The translations under genes were made by a program, and so were the position numbers. A stretch of 64,000 nt of DNA from Mycobacterium ostraviense. Lineage in GTDB: Bacteria; Actinomycetota; Actinomycetes; Mycobacteriales; Mycobacteriaceae. The notes beneath the pieces were generated by a model. The model was not told the origin of the DNA. It did not search any database and worked only from the letters and a program-made list of their open reading frames with translations. How positions within the stretch are numbered: the stretch's first letter is position 1; every line of letters begins with the position of its first letter. Where the stretch lies: contig NZ_NKRE01000001.1 of the NCBI RefSeq assembly GCF_002705925.1, forward strand, positions 2,100,164-2,164,163, given 5' to 3'. Of the stretch, positions 56,713 to 64,000 are shown piece after piece.

Positions 56713-57643
56713 TTATCCGGGTGAGTGGTCGTGGTCTGGATCTTCGTGCGCCCGAGCGGCTTTCTCCCGGGCAGCGGTCGCGGCGGGCGAATGTTCGAGG
56801 TAGTCCATCGCCATTTGCGTCGACGCCTCGGTGCTCGGGTGATGGCTGGGCCGCATGTAGCGGAGCGGCACCGTCACGAGAATCCGCCACGGTCCCGGCA
56901 ACTTGTACTCGCGGGCCCGCGCGCAGCCAATCCCGCCACCGCCACTTCGCGTCTATGGTCGGGTCGCTGGCCATCAGGTAACGGGCTCCGGCGATCCACC
57001 AAGACACGAACAACGGCGCCGTCATCAACATCGAGAATGCTCTGATCACGTAGTTCCCGCAGATGTTCTGGTAGATGTCGAACACCAACGAACGGTGCTC
57101 GATCTCCTCGGCCCCGTGCCAGCGCAGCAGGTCCAGCATGACGGGGTCGGTTCCGGCGTAGTCCAAACCTCGGTTTTGGATCACCCACTGGCCGAGCACC
57201 GCGGTGAAGTGTTCCAGCGCCGCCACGTCGGCCACCCGGCGGTAAAGCCACCAACGTTGTAACGGCTCGGGCCAGTTGGTGCGTTGGTTTCCCAGCTTGG
57301 CCAGCCACTTTTCCAGCCGCTGGGTGTAGGGCTTGGTGTCGATGCCTTGCTCGGCGAGGTGGTCGAGGACGACCTGGTGCGCCCAGGCATGCCAGGACTC
57401 CTGCTGGATGAACGGCTTGATCGCGGCTTCGAGTTCGGAGTCGTCGACCAAGGGCGCCGCCTCGTCGACGACCCGGATGAACCACCGTTCGCCCGCCGGG
57501 AGCAACAAATGCAGCTCGTTGAGCATGTGTGTGCTGAACGGGTCGTCGGGAACCCAGTGCAACGGGGTGTGCGACCAGTCGAAGCGGACCTTGCGGCGGT
57601 GTGTCGGGTATCCGTCGTGCCGAATTTCCTCGACAGCAGTCAT
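56713..57643 (-). pseudogene. Metal-dependent hydrolase (PF10118) with a C-terminal frameshift
   Basis: The frame from ATG 57643 encodes a PF10118 helical metalloprotein: VRFDWSHTPLHWVPDDPFST, FIQQESWHAWAHQVVLDHLA, VAALEHFTAVLGQWVIQN and LLRWHGAEEIEHRSLVFDIY with the expected Glu/His metal ligands. Near 56915 the frame breaks at DWLRAGPRVQVAG. Removing one C from a CCC run restores LRAGREYKLPGPWRILVTVP, which leads to the C-terminus DYLEHSPAATAAREKA and a stop at 56713. The first 240 residues with the metal site are intact, so partial function is possible. The start overlaps the stop of the DUF998 gene (TGATG). Confidence 0.8.
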
Positions 57644-58140
57644 CAGGTGCCGCGCCAGGCGCTGTAGCCAACCCAGAGCAATAGACCCAGCAATACCGCC
57701 GAGACCGCTACCGTCCGATACGTGCGCCGCCCCGGGACCGTCACCACGTCCCATGAGACGGCCAGCAACGGGCAGATCGCCAGCAGGACAGCACCGGCAG
57801 CGGCAGCCGCCAGGCGGGCGGTTGCGGTACCCAGTCGATCGGGCAGTGCGGCGACCGCCAGACCACAGCAGCCGGCCAGCCCCAGCACCACGCGGGGCAG
57901 CACGGCCAAGACACGGAGACCGCCGGCAGTGAGGATGAGGCAGCCGCCACTAACCACGAAACCAGCCGTCATAATCCATGCGCCCCGACCGCTGGCCGCC
58001 AGAATGCTCAGCGTCTCACTGACCGGGTCATAGGTCCGTGTGCGCTTCGAGGTGGCAACGGCAGCGCTGATCAGCAGGGCAAGCGGCGGTGCCACCGCCG
58101 ACACAATCGCCCAGCACGGCACTGTCGACCGGGTCGACAT
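57643..58140 (-). CDS. DUF998 membrane protein
   Basis: This 165-residue integral membrane protein has about five hydrophobic helices and is of the DUF998 type: an N-terminal helix VSAVAPPLALLISAAVATS, the loop RTYDPVSETLSILAASGRG typical of the family, then GFVVSGGCLILTAGGLRVLA and later helices. The function is unknown. It is coupled to the PF10118 gene through TGATG, so the pair is an operon. Start ATG 58140. Confidence 0.8.
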   Translation of the reverse strand: MSTRSTVPCWAIVSAVAPPLALLISAAVATSKRTRTYDPVSETLSILAASGRGAWIMTAGFVVSGGCLILTAGGLRVLAVLPRVVLGLAGCCGLAVAALPDRLGTATARLAAAAAGAVLLAICPLLAVSWDVVTVPGRRTYRTVAVSAVLLGLLLWVGYSAWRGT

Positions 58141-58214
58141 GGTGCGCGGTTACCCGGCTCGCTGGCGTGCAATCGGCGTGCGCGGATTTTTCTTGCCGAA
58201 TCGTCAAGCCGCTG

Positions 58215-58646
58215 TTACCCGGTGATCTCGAACAGGCTGTGGGGCTGCGGCCTGTTCTTCGCATCGACCGTTCGGCGGCGCGCCTGCCACCCCAACACCA
58301 GGATCCACGAGACGGCGACGAGCGCGAAGACGGCTATCGCGACCGGGCCAGACCACCCGGACGGATACACCACTCCGGTGATGTAGTGCGCGATGAAACC
58401 GTCCGGTGGCAGCGGCGCCATCCCGGCATGTGCCCTACCCCATCGCTCAAGGCCCGTCAGCGGACAGTTGAGGTGCCCGGTGAAGCTCACCACCGACCAC
58501 GCCACCGCGAACGCGTGACAGGCAATCGTCCGACGCCATCGCAACGCGACAAACCCGCCGACCACCAGGTAGGCGATATAGGCGAAGTGGGCGGCAACCA
58601 CCACGACGACTACGGCGATGTACATGTCTGCGGTCAACGGGTGCAC
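58215..58646 (-). CDS. DUF2784 membrane protein
   Basis: This 143-residue protein of the DUF2784 family has four predicted helices and the conserved loop HLNCPLTGLERWGRAHAGMA followed by GFIAHYITGVVYPSGW. The family may be membrane-bound, with an unknown role. GTG 58646 is the outer start; ATG 58625 is an alternative and closer to the first helix. Lies 74 bp upstream of the DUF998 gene on the same strand. Confidence 0.82.
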   Translation of the reverse strand: MHPLTADMYIAVVVVVVAAHFAYIAYLVVGGFVALRWRRTIACHAFAVAWSVVSFTGHLNCPLTGLERWGRAHAGMAPLPPDGFIAHYITGVVYPSGWSGPVAIAVFALVAVSWILVLGWQARRRTVDAKNRPQPHSLFEITG

Positions 58647-58926
58647 CTTCCGTTACCCATCCAAGGGCCGCTTACCACGGTAGATCGAATGCCCCCCGTT
58701 TTCATCGAGACGGCCAGCGGTACGGAGCCCTCGTCGAGCGACAGTCATCAATTCCGCGACTTAACACCTGCCCAACGGGGTAACCGGTGGGCGGATGAGA
58801 AGCGCCCAGCGTCTCGATGGATGCCGCAGGCCGTTGTCCACGCAGTCATGTCCGCGGTGTCCGGCCGGCTACCGCAGCTGGTCGAACGGTTCGCCCCAAC
58901 GAATAGCACTAGCAAAGGAGAATCCT

Positions 58927-59952
58927 GTGACTCACTCAAAGTCACCGTCGACGGTGGTCATCACCGGAGCCAGCGCCGGTGTCGGGCGCGCGGCCGCCCG
59001 CGAGTTCGGCAAACACGGTGCCCGAGTGGGGTTGCTGGCCCGCGGCCAAGCTGGGCTGGATGCGGCCGCTGCGGAGGTGGAGCAAGCCGGCGGGCAGGCG
59101 CTGACAATACCCACCGATGTCGCCAGCTACGACCAGGTCGATGCCGCGGCCAAGGAGGTGGAGAGCAGATTCGGCGCGATCGACGTATGGGTCAATGTGG
59201 CGTTCACTTCGGTGTTCGCCCCGTTCGACGAGATCACGCCCGATGAATACCGCCGCGCCACCGAGGTGACCTATCTGGGCTTCGTCTGGGGCACGATGGC
59301 GGCGTTGCAGCGCATGCGCCCCCGCGATCACGGCACGATCGTTCAGGTCGGGTCGGCCCTGAGCCACCGCTCGATACCCCTGCAGTCGGTCTACTGCGGG
59401 GCCAAACATGCGGTCAACGGGTTCACCGAGTCGCTGCGCACCGAGTTGCTGCATGACAACAGCAACGTCCACGTGACCGTCGTCCAGATGCCGGCGCTGA
59501 ACACTCCGCAGTTCCCCTGGGTGCTGTCCCGGCTGCCGCGACAACCGCAACCGGTACCACCGATCTACCAACCGGAGGTCGCGGCGCGCGCGGTCTACTA
59601 TGCGGCGAAACACCCCAGGCACAAGGAATACTGGGTGGGCGCCAGCACCACCGCGACCCTGTTGGGCCAGCGGCTTTTTCCCGCCCTGCTCGACCGTTAC
59701 CTGGCCCGCAACGGCTACTCGTCGCAGCAGACCGACCAACCCAACACTCGAGACGCCAATCTGTGGCAACCGGTGGACGACGGAGACGGCAAAGATTTTG
59801 GCGCGCATGGAGATTTCGACAGTCGCTCGCACGCGGTCAGCGCCCAATGGTGGCTGCGCGAGAACGCCAAACCACTGGCGGTGGCGGCGGGCGCGGTACT
59901 GGCCGGCGTCGCCGGCGTCGCCGCTGCCTGGGGTTCCGCGACGGCATGGTAG
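58927..59952 (+). CDS. Short-chain dehydrogenase/reductase with C-terminal membrane helix
   Basis: This 341-residue SDR has a cofactor loop VVITGASAGVGRAAAREFG (residues 9-27), NVAFTSVF in place of the usual NNAG, and the active-site YxxxK in SVYCGAKHAVNGF with an upstream Ser in QVGSALSHRS. The extra C-terminal part (about 250-341) includes ARNGYSSQQTDQPNTRDANL and a final helix AGAVLAGVAGVAAAWGSA that may anchor it. AAAGGAGAATCC precedes GTG 58927. The next small gene overlaps its end. Substrate is unknown. Confidence 0.87.
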   Translation: MTHSKSPSTVVITGASAGVGRAAAREFGKHGARVGLLARGQAGLDAAAAEVEQAGGQALTIPTDVASYDQVDAAAKEVESRFGAIDVWVNVAFTSVFAPFDEITPDEYRRATEVTYLGFVWGTMAALQRMRPRDHGTIVQVGSALSHRSIPLQSVYCGAKHAVNGFTESLRTELLHDNSNVHVTVVQMPALNTPQFPWVLSRLPRQPQPVPPIYQPEVAARAVYYAAKHPRHKEYWVGASTTATLLGQRLFPALLDRYLARNGYSSQQTDQPNTRDANLWQPVDDGDGKDFGAHGDFDSRSHAVSAQWWLRENAKPLAVAAGAVLAGVAGVAAAWGSATAW

Positions 59953-60170
59953 CGGCGGCCAAGGCTGACGTCTTGTCGCTGACCGCATTTGAGGTGGGAC
60001 TGTTCGGCTGGACGGCCGTGATGTCGTTCGTGCTGTTTCCGGCTTCGCCGCTACACCCCGACACCGCCGCGTACTGGTTTCTGATGCAGATCGGCATGAT
60101 CATCGGGTTCGCGACGGCGTGGCCGGCGAACGTCTGGCTGATTAGCCGCGGAATCAAGGAAGCTATGTAG
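59946..60170 (+). CDS. Small DUF4396-like membrane protein
   Basis: This 74-residue protein overlaps the SDR stop by 7 bp. Two hydrophobic segments, FEVGLFGWTAVMSFVLFPAS and FLMQIGMIIGFATAWPANVW, followed by the ending LISRGIKEAM, match the C-terminal end of DUF4396 membrane proteins. It lacks the longer N-terminal part usual for that family, so it may be a short variant or a fragment. ATG 59946 was chosen on overlap with the upstream gene. Confidence 0.6.
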   Translation: MVAAAKADVLSLTAFEVGLFGWTAVMSFVLFPASPLHPDTAAYWFLMQIGMIIGFATAWPANVWLISRGIKEAM

Positions 60171-60205
60171 CGGCTGCGCGTTGCCACCACCGAAAAAGAG
60201 TTTCC

Positions 60206-61480
60206 GTGACCCTTGTCCTGGCGTTCGGCGTGGTGCTCCTCATCAGCGTGTCGCTGTCCGGGGTGGCTGCCCGGACGGTGCTGTCGGGTGCGCTGATGTT
60301 CCTCGTCGCCGGCGCCGTACTCGGGCCGGGGATCCTCGCCTGGGACAAGATCGGCCCGAACGACCCGCTCGTCGCCACGCTTGCCGACGTCGCGCTGTTC
60401 ACCGTCTTGTTTACCGACGGTCAGCGAGCCAATCTTCAAGAGCTGCGCGAAAATTGGTCGTTGTCGGGACGCGCGCTGGGGATGGGCATGCCCTTGACGA
60501 TGGTCGGGATCGCGGTGCCGGTCCATTTCCTTACCGGCCTGACCTGGCCGACCGCATTCTTGGTCGGGGCCATCTTGTCCCCCACCGATCCCGTCTTCGC
60601 AGCGGCTATCGTCGGGCGCTCCGACATCCCGCAACGGTTGCGCCGGCTGCTCAATGTGGAATCCGGTTTGAACGACGGCTTGGCTCTGCCCTTCGTGATG
60701 ATCTTCCTGGCCACCGCCCGGGGCGCCGGGTCCGAACTGGTGAAGGTCGGCGTAGAACTGGTGCTCGGGCTGGCACTCGGCGTCGGCGTGGCCGCCGGCG
60801 CGGCATTGGCGTGGCGGGCGAAGATACTCACCGCAGAACCGCACCTGCAGCCTCTGGGCCCCATTGCGATCGCCGTGGTGGTGTATGCCGGCTGCCACCT
60901 CACGCACGCCAACCCCTACCTGGCCGCCTTTGCCGCCGGTTCGACGCTGGCCACCCTCGATCACGTCGCAGCAGCGGAGTTTCAACGCTTCGGCGATCTG
61001 CTGTCGCAGGTCACCAAGTTCGCCGCGCTGATTGTCTTCGGCGCGTTGCTCACCCCGGAACGATTGTCGGGATTTACCTGGCGCGCCTGGCTTTTGGCCG
61101 TGGTTATTATCGCGATGATCCGGCCGGCCGCGATGTTGCTGTCCCTTCTGCGGACACGCCTTACCCGACAAGAGCGTCTGACCGCGGCGTGGTTCGGGCC
61201 GAAAGGTTTCGCTTCCGTGGTCTACGGGCTGCTGGCGCTACAGACGGGGATAACCAACAGGGAGCTGGTTTTCGATATCGTCGCAGTCACCATTGGCCTG
61301 TCGATCGCGCTGCGCTCGTTCACCGACGCGCCGATAGCCAAGATGTTGCGCGTCGAACCACCGACGACTTACCGGGCTGCCGCCAGCAGGACCCAGCCGA
61401 CGAAAGGTCGCCAGCGATCGCACGCTGAAACCAAGCGGTTGGCTCCTTCGCAGCCTGGGCTCCCCGGAAACCGATATTAG
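60206..61480 (+). CDS. Cation/proton antiporter (CPA1 type)
   Basis: This 424-residue Na+/H+ exchanger (PF00999) has about 12 membrane segments. Key signatures are VALFTVLFTDGQRANLQEL, the ion-binding ILSPTDPVFAAAIVGR, and VESGLNDGLALPFVMIFLA with the conserved Asp pair region (SPTDP and LNDG). A short cytosolic tail of about 40 residues follows. It would exchange Na+ or K+ for protons in pH and salt balance. GTG 60206 starts it; 35 bp separate it from the previous small membrane gene. Confidence 0.92.
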   Translation: MTLVLAFGVVLLISVSLSGVAARTVLSGALMFLVAGAVLGPGILAWDKIGPNDPLVATLADVALFTVLFTDGQRANLQELRENWSLSGRALGMGMPLTMVGIAVPVHFLTGLTWPTAFLVGAILSPTDPVFAAAIVGRSDIPQRLRRLLNVESGLNDGLALPFVMIFLATARGAGSELVKVGVELVLGLALGVGVAAGAALAWRAKILTAEPHLQPLGPIAIAVVVYAGCHLTHANPYLAAFAAGSTLATLDHVAAAEFQRFGDLLSQVTKFAALIVFGALLTPERLSGFTWRAWLLAVVIIAMIRPAAMLLSLLRTRLTRQERLTAAWFGPKGFASVVYGLLALQTGITNRELVFDIVAVTIGLSIALRSFTDAPIAKMLRVEPPTTYRAAASRTQPTKGRQRSHAETKRLAPSQPGLPGNRY

Positions 61481-61537
61481 GCAAAAAGTTAAGATTATTA
61501 TCTAAACCACGTCGCTGGCTGTGAGGAGGCGATTCCA

Positions 61538-61777
61538 GTGGTCGCCCTGAAGATGTTGATAGCAGGCGCATTCGGGGCAGCCGCGGTGGTGGCGGGCGAT
61601 CCGATGGCACAGGCCGACCCGCTGACCCCCGGCCAGACGCAGTACGTCAGCGATGGTGAGGACGACCGGCCTTGCCCGGACGGCAGCTGCCAGCGGCCGC
61701 GCCAAGCGACCAAGCCACCTCGCGGTGTCATGGGGCGCGTAAGGGGTGTCTGCGTTCCCCGGCGCGTTCGCCCATAG
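61538..61777 (+). CDS. Small secreted protein
   Basis: This 79-residue protein has a signal peptide (MLIAGAFGAAAVVAGDPMAQ, cleavage expected after AQA at about residue 27). The mature part has Cys in RPCPDGSCQ and an Arg-rich end. Ribosome site GAGGAGG is 8 bp before GTG 61538. The mature region is very basic, and its C-terminus may have been altered by a frameshift. I recognise no family. Confidence 0.55.
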   Translation: MVALKMLIAGAFGAAAVVAGDPMAQADPLTPGQTQYVSDGEDDRPCPDGSCQRPRQATKPPRGVMGRVRGVCVPRRVRP

Positions 61778-61879
61778 CGTGCTGAACTGCCAAGCGCGAA
61801 ATACCCGTCGCTGCAATCGGTTTCGCATCCCAGCCGGTGGTGTGTCGATGGCCGGGCATGGCTGCTAACGTTGCCGGCT

Positions 61880-62683
61880 ATGGGTGCCTTGGATGGACGC
61901 GTGGCGTTAATCACCGGCGGGGCTCGGGGGCAGGGGCGTGCACATGCCCTGGCCTTGGCGGACGCAGGGGCGGACATTGTCGTCGGCGATGTGCCCGCGC
62001 CGATGGCGAATCTGAGCTACCCGCTCGGTACCGAGGAGGAGCTACGCGACACGGCCAAACTCGTGGAAGAGCTGGGCCGGCGCTGCCTGCCAATAATTCT
62101 CGACGTCCGCGACCCGGCCCAGGTCAGCGCTGCGGTGGAGCAGACGCTCGCCGACCTGGGCAGCCTCGACATCGTGGTGGCCAATGCCGGCATCGTCAGC
62201 ACCGGGCCGCTGGAGGAAGTCAGCGATCAGGTGTGGCAGCAGCTGGTAGACACCAACTTGACCGGCACCTTTCATACCCTCCGGGCGGCCATACCGGTGA
62301 TGCGCCGCCAGCGCTACGGCCGGATCGTGGTGACATCGTCGATGGGCGGGCGAATGGGTATCCCCGAACTCGCCGCGTACAACGCCACCAAGTGGGGTGT
62401 CATCGGATTGGCGAAGTCGCTTGCCCTAGAGGTTGCCAAGGAAGGCATCACGGTCAACGTCGTCTGCCCGACCACCACCCAGACCCAGATGGTGCAGCCG
62501 ACGGGAAGTGACGACGTTCCCGACGATCTGGTGCGCCGCATGATGAAAGCCAACCCGATCCCGCTACCGTGGCTGCAGCCCGAGGATGTCAGTCGTGGAG
62601 TGGTCTACCTGGTCACCGACCCCGGGGTCATCACCGGCAGCGTCTTGGAGATCGGCCTCGGCGGCAGCGCCCGCATCCACTGA
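61880..62683 (+). CDS. Mycofactocin-coupled-type SDR
   Basis: This 267-residue short-chain dehydrogenase has the nucleotide loop ALITGGARGQGRAHALALAD, an acidic stretch DIVVGDVPAPMANLSYPLGT typical of mycofactocin-coupled SDRs with non-exchangeable NAD, VVANAGIVSTG, SSMGGRMGIP with the active Ser, YNATKWGVIGL (YxxxK), and the ending EIGLGGSARIH. These enzymes oxidise alcohols and pass electrons to mycofactocin. ATG 61880 is the family start. Divergent/convergent partner: the LLM oxidoreductase ends 36 bp downstream on the other strand. Confidence 0.88.
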   Translation: MGALDGRVALITGGARGQGRAHALALADAGADIVVGDVPAPMANLSYPLGTEEELRDTAKLVEELGRRCLPIILDVRDPAQVSAAVEQTLADLGSLDIVVANAGIVSTGPLEEVSDQVWQQLVDTNLTGTFHTLRAAIPVMRRQRYGRIVVTSSMGGRMGIPELAAYNATKWGVIGLAKSLALEVAKEGITVNVVCPTTTQTQMVQPTGSDDVPDDLVRRMMKANPIPLPWLQPEDVSRGVVYLVTDPGVITGSVLEIGLGGSARIH

Positions 62684-62718
62684 CGTGGCCTGACGATCGG
62701 CCGCTGTGGAATCCGATC

Positions 62719-63840
62719 TCAAAGTGACCGTGCGATCCGCCCGGTAGCCGACAGTCCGTAGAGTGCGGCGCGTTTGGAGACCAGACCGGACACCGGAGCC
62801 AGCACTACGTGGCGCAGGCCCGCGTCGCCGAAAGCCCGAAGTTTGGTCACCACTTGGTCGGGGGTTCCCCACAACAGTGGCCCCTCGGCGACCAGGCTGT
62901 CCGGCACCGCCGCGATGGCGTCGTCCATCGTCGTGCGGTCGTAATGGTCGGGAACGAAATCGACCAGTGGGTTGAAGTGTTCGCCGAATGGGTGCACCAC
63001 CCCGGCTTGCCGCCACAGATCGGCGGGGGTCATGAGCCCCAGCGCCCGGATGACCTTCGTCTTGAGCATGGCTCGCGCCTCGTGCTCGGTGGCTGCAATC
63101 ACCATGAAGCGGCGCAGCGCGGGGGTGATGACGGCAGGGTTCCGCCCCGCGTCAGTGGCTGCGGCTCGTACCTTCGCCAGCTTGTCCGCGTACTCGCGTG
63201 GCGCGACGACCGTCGTGGGATACCACCCGTCGCCGTAGCGTCCGGTCAAGGCCAGCATGCGCGGACCGTGTCCGGCGACCCAGATCTCCGGCACCCTGTC
63301 TGGTGCGGGTTTGAGGTCCATCGTCGCCCGCTGTAGGCGAAAGTGCTTGCCGGAGAAGGTGATCGGGCCTTGCGTCGAAAGGCACAGCCGGATGATCTGC
63401 AGGGCCTCTTCCAGGCGAGCGACTGGGTGGGACGAGTCGAGCCCGTAGGGGTCGAGGTTCATCCGTTCGCCGGCCCCGATACCGAGGATGGGCGCGCGTT
63501 TGGTGACATGCGACAGCGTCATCATGGCCTGGGCGAGCAGCACGGGGTGGCGCCGAATCGGCTCGGTCACTCCGACACCGAGTCGCATGCGTCCTACGCG
63601 CGACGCGAAGTAGCCGAAAAGTACTTGGTAGTCGAAGAATTCGTGCGGTGTGGGCCGTCGTGCGGCGAGCCACGTCAGGTCCTTATCCCAGATGACGTTG
63701 GGAAAAATGTTCTGGAAGTGGTCGATGAGCATCACCGAGTCCAGCCGCATGGCCCGGGCTCCGAGGAGGAAGGCCCGGGTGGCGGTCAGCGGCGGTTGGG
63801 TTCCGAGCTGCAGCCCGACCGAAATTCGCGAACCGTTCAC
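62719..63840 (-). CDS. F420-dependent-type LLM oxidoreductase (phthiodiolone ketoreductase-like)
   Basis: This 373-residue luciferase-like monooxygenase-fold protein reads RISVGLQLGTQPPLTATRAF at its start, MLIDHFQNIFPNVIW, RVGRMRLGVGVTEPIRRHPV, ILGIGAGERMNLDPYGLD, EIWVAGHGPRMLALTGRYGD and GTPDQVVTKLRAFGDAGLRH. It resembles Rv2951c (phthiodiolone dimycocerosate ketoreductase) in pattern, but the neighbouring PDIM/phenolic glycolipid genes are absent, so the substrate is open. GTG 63840 gives the expected N-terminus after GGTGAGG; the frame is open to 63984. Upstream 160 bp reach the window end without other features. Confidence 0.85.
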   Translation of the reverse strand: MNGSRISVGLQLGTQPPLTATRAFLLGARAMRLDSVMLIDHFQNIFPNVIWDKDLTWLAARRPTPHEFFDYQVLFGYFASRVGRMRLGVGVTEPIRRHPVLLAQAMMTLSHVTKRAPILGIGAGERMNLDPYGLDSSHPVARLEEALQIIRLCLSTQGPITFSGKHFRLQRATMDLKPAPDRVPEIWVAGHGPRMLALTGRYGDGWYPTTVVAPREYADKLAKVRAAATDAGRNPAVITPALRRFMVIAATEHEARAMLKTKVIRALGLMTPADLWRQAGVVHPFGEHFNPLVDFVPDHYDRTTMDDAIAAVPDSLVAEGPLLWGTPDQVVTKLRAFGDAGLRHVVLAPVSGLVSKRAALYGLSATGRIARSL

Positions 63841-64000
63841 GACGACCTCACCCCGTTGTCCCGCGAATGCCCCAGGGTCGCCACCGCGTGGCCCGCGCAC
63901 AATCGCCAGGGCCGAGTTGCGACGCTGCGGATACCCTCGTCGCTGTCGCCATGGCCTATCTCCTTCATACCGTTCGCAAGTCAAGTCACGCCTGCACTTA

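Overview
The window is a contig end from a slow-growing Mycobacterium outside the M. tuberculosis complex. The evidence is high GC, PE and PPE genes, LpqN, mycobacterial methyltransferase and CYP135B1-type proteins, and gene order and orientation that match M. tuberculosis Rv0585c to Rv0568 read in reverse. Bases 1-30 are a Nextera (Tn5) sequencing adapter, not genome. I see no rRNA gene, tRNA gene or CRISPR array. All family and Rv assignments are from recall of the sequences; no search was run.

Layout. (1) 31-5120: 5' end of narH, complete narG and a frameshifted narK, translationally coupled on the minus strand. (2) 5204-10781: SAM-dependent methyltransferase, a VapBC pair, a SEC-C protein and a FIST protein. 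(3) 10782-20683: a decayed accessory island. It holds a 24-nt dispersed repeat, a VapC relic, an AAA/DUF4143 ATPase preceded by four 23-bp tandem repeats, a helicase/DUF1998-type gene with at least five reading-frame breaks, and a DrmD-like SNF2 helicase cut off and joined to a 5'-truncated PPE gene. This looks like the wreck of a DISARM-type phage-defence locus. (4) 20947-30262: flippase-like membrane protein, GH92 mannosidase, LpqN, a globin fragment, a PE gene interrupted by a 429-bp internally deleted IS3-family element, a Ddn-like protein and a Mut7-C RNase. (5) 30393-46351: an enlarged dormancy (DosR-type) island with CapA, alanine dehydrogenase, PncB2, PolX, Hrp1, Rv0572c-, Rv0571c- and Rv0569-like proteins, archease, RtcB, PhoU, a long HPF and class II ribonucleotide reductase. 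Several GGGACTTTCGGCCC-like boxes lie in front of these genes. (6) 46486-53824: decayed TB27.3 and Rv0576-like genes, galT-galK, haloalkane dehalogenase, a flavin monooxygenase with a palindromic operator, and CYP135B1. (7) 54110-63840: cspA between two DUF5994 genes, several small membrane proteins, a frameshifted PF10118 hydrolase, two SDRs, a cation/proton antiporter and an F420-type LLM oxidoreductase.

How it fits together: the island at 30-46 kb encodes a hypoxia/dormancy programme of NAD salvage, alanine/NADH balance, oxygen-independent dNTP synthesis, ribosome hibernation, RNA repair and phosphate signalling. Nitrate reductase lies near the same contig end. The 10.8-20.7 kb island is clearly degenerate. 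Single-base frameshifts in otherwise intact genes (narK twice, PPE, TB27.3, PF10118) raise the question of true decay versus consensus error.
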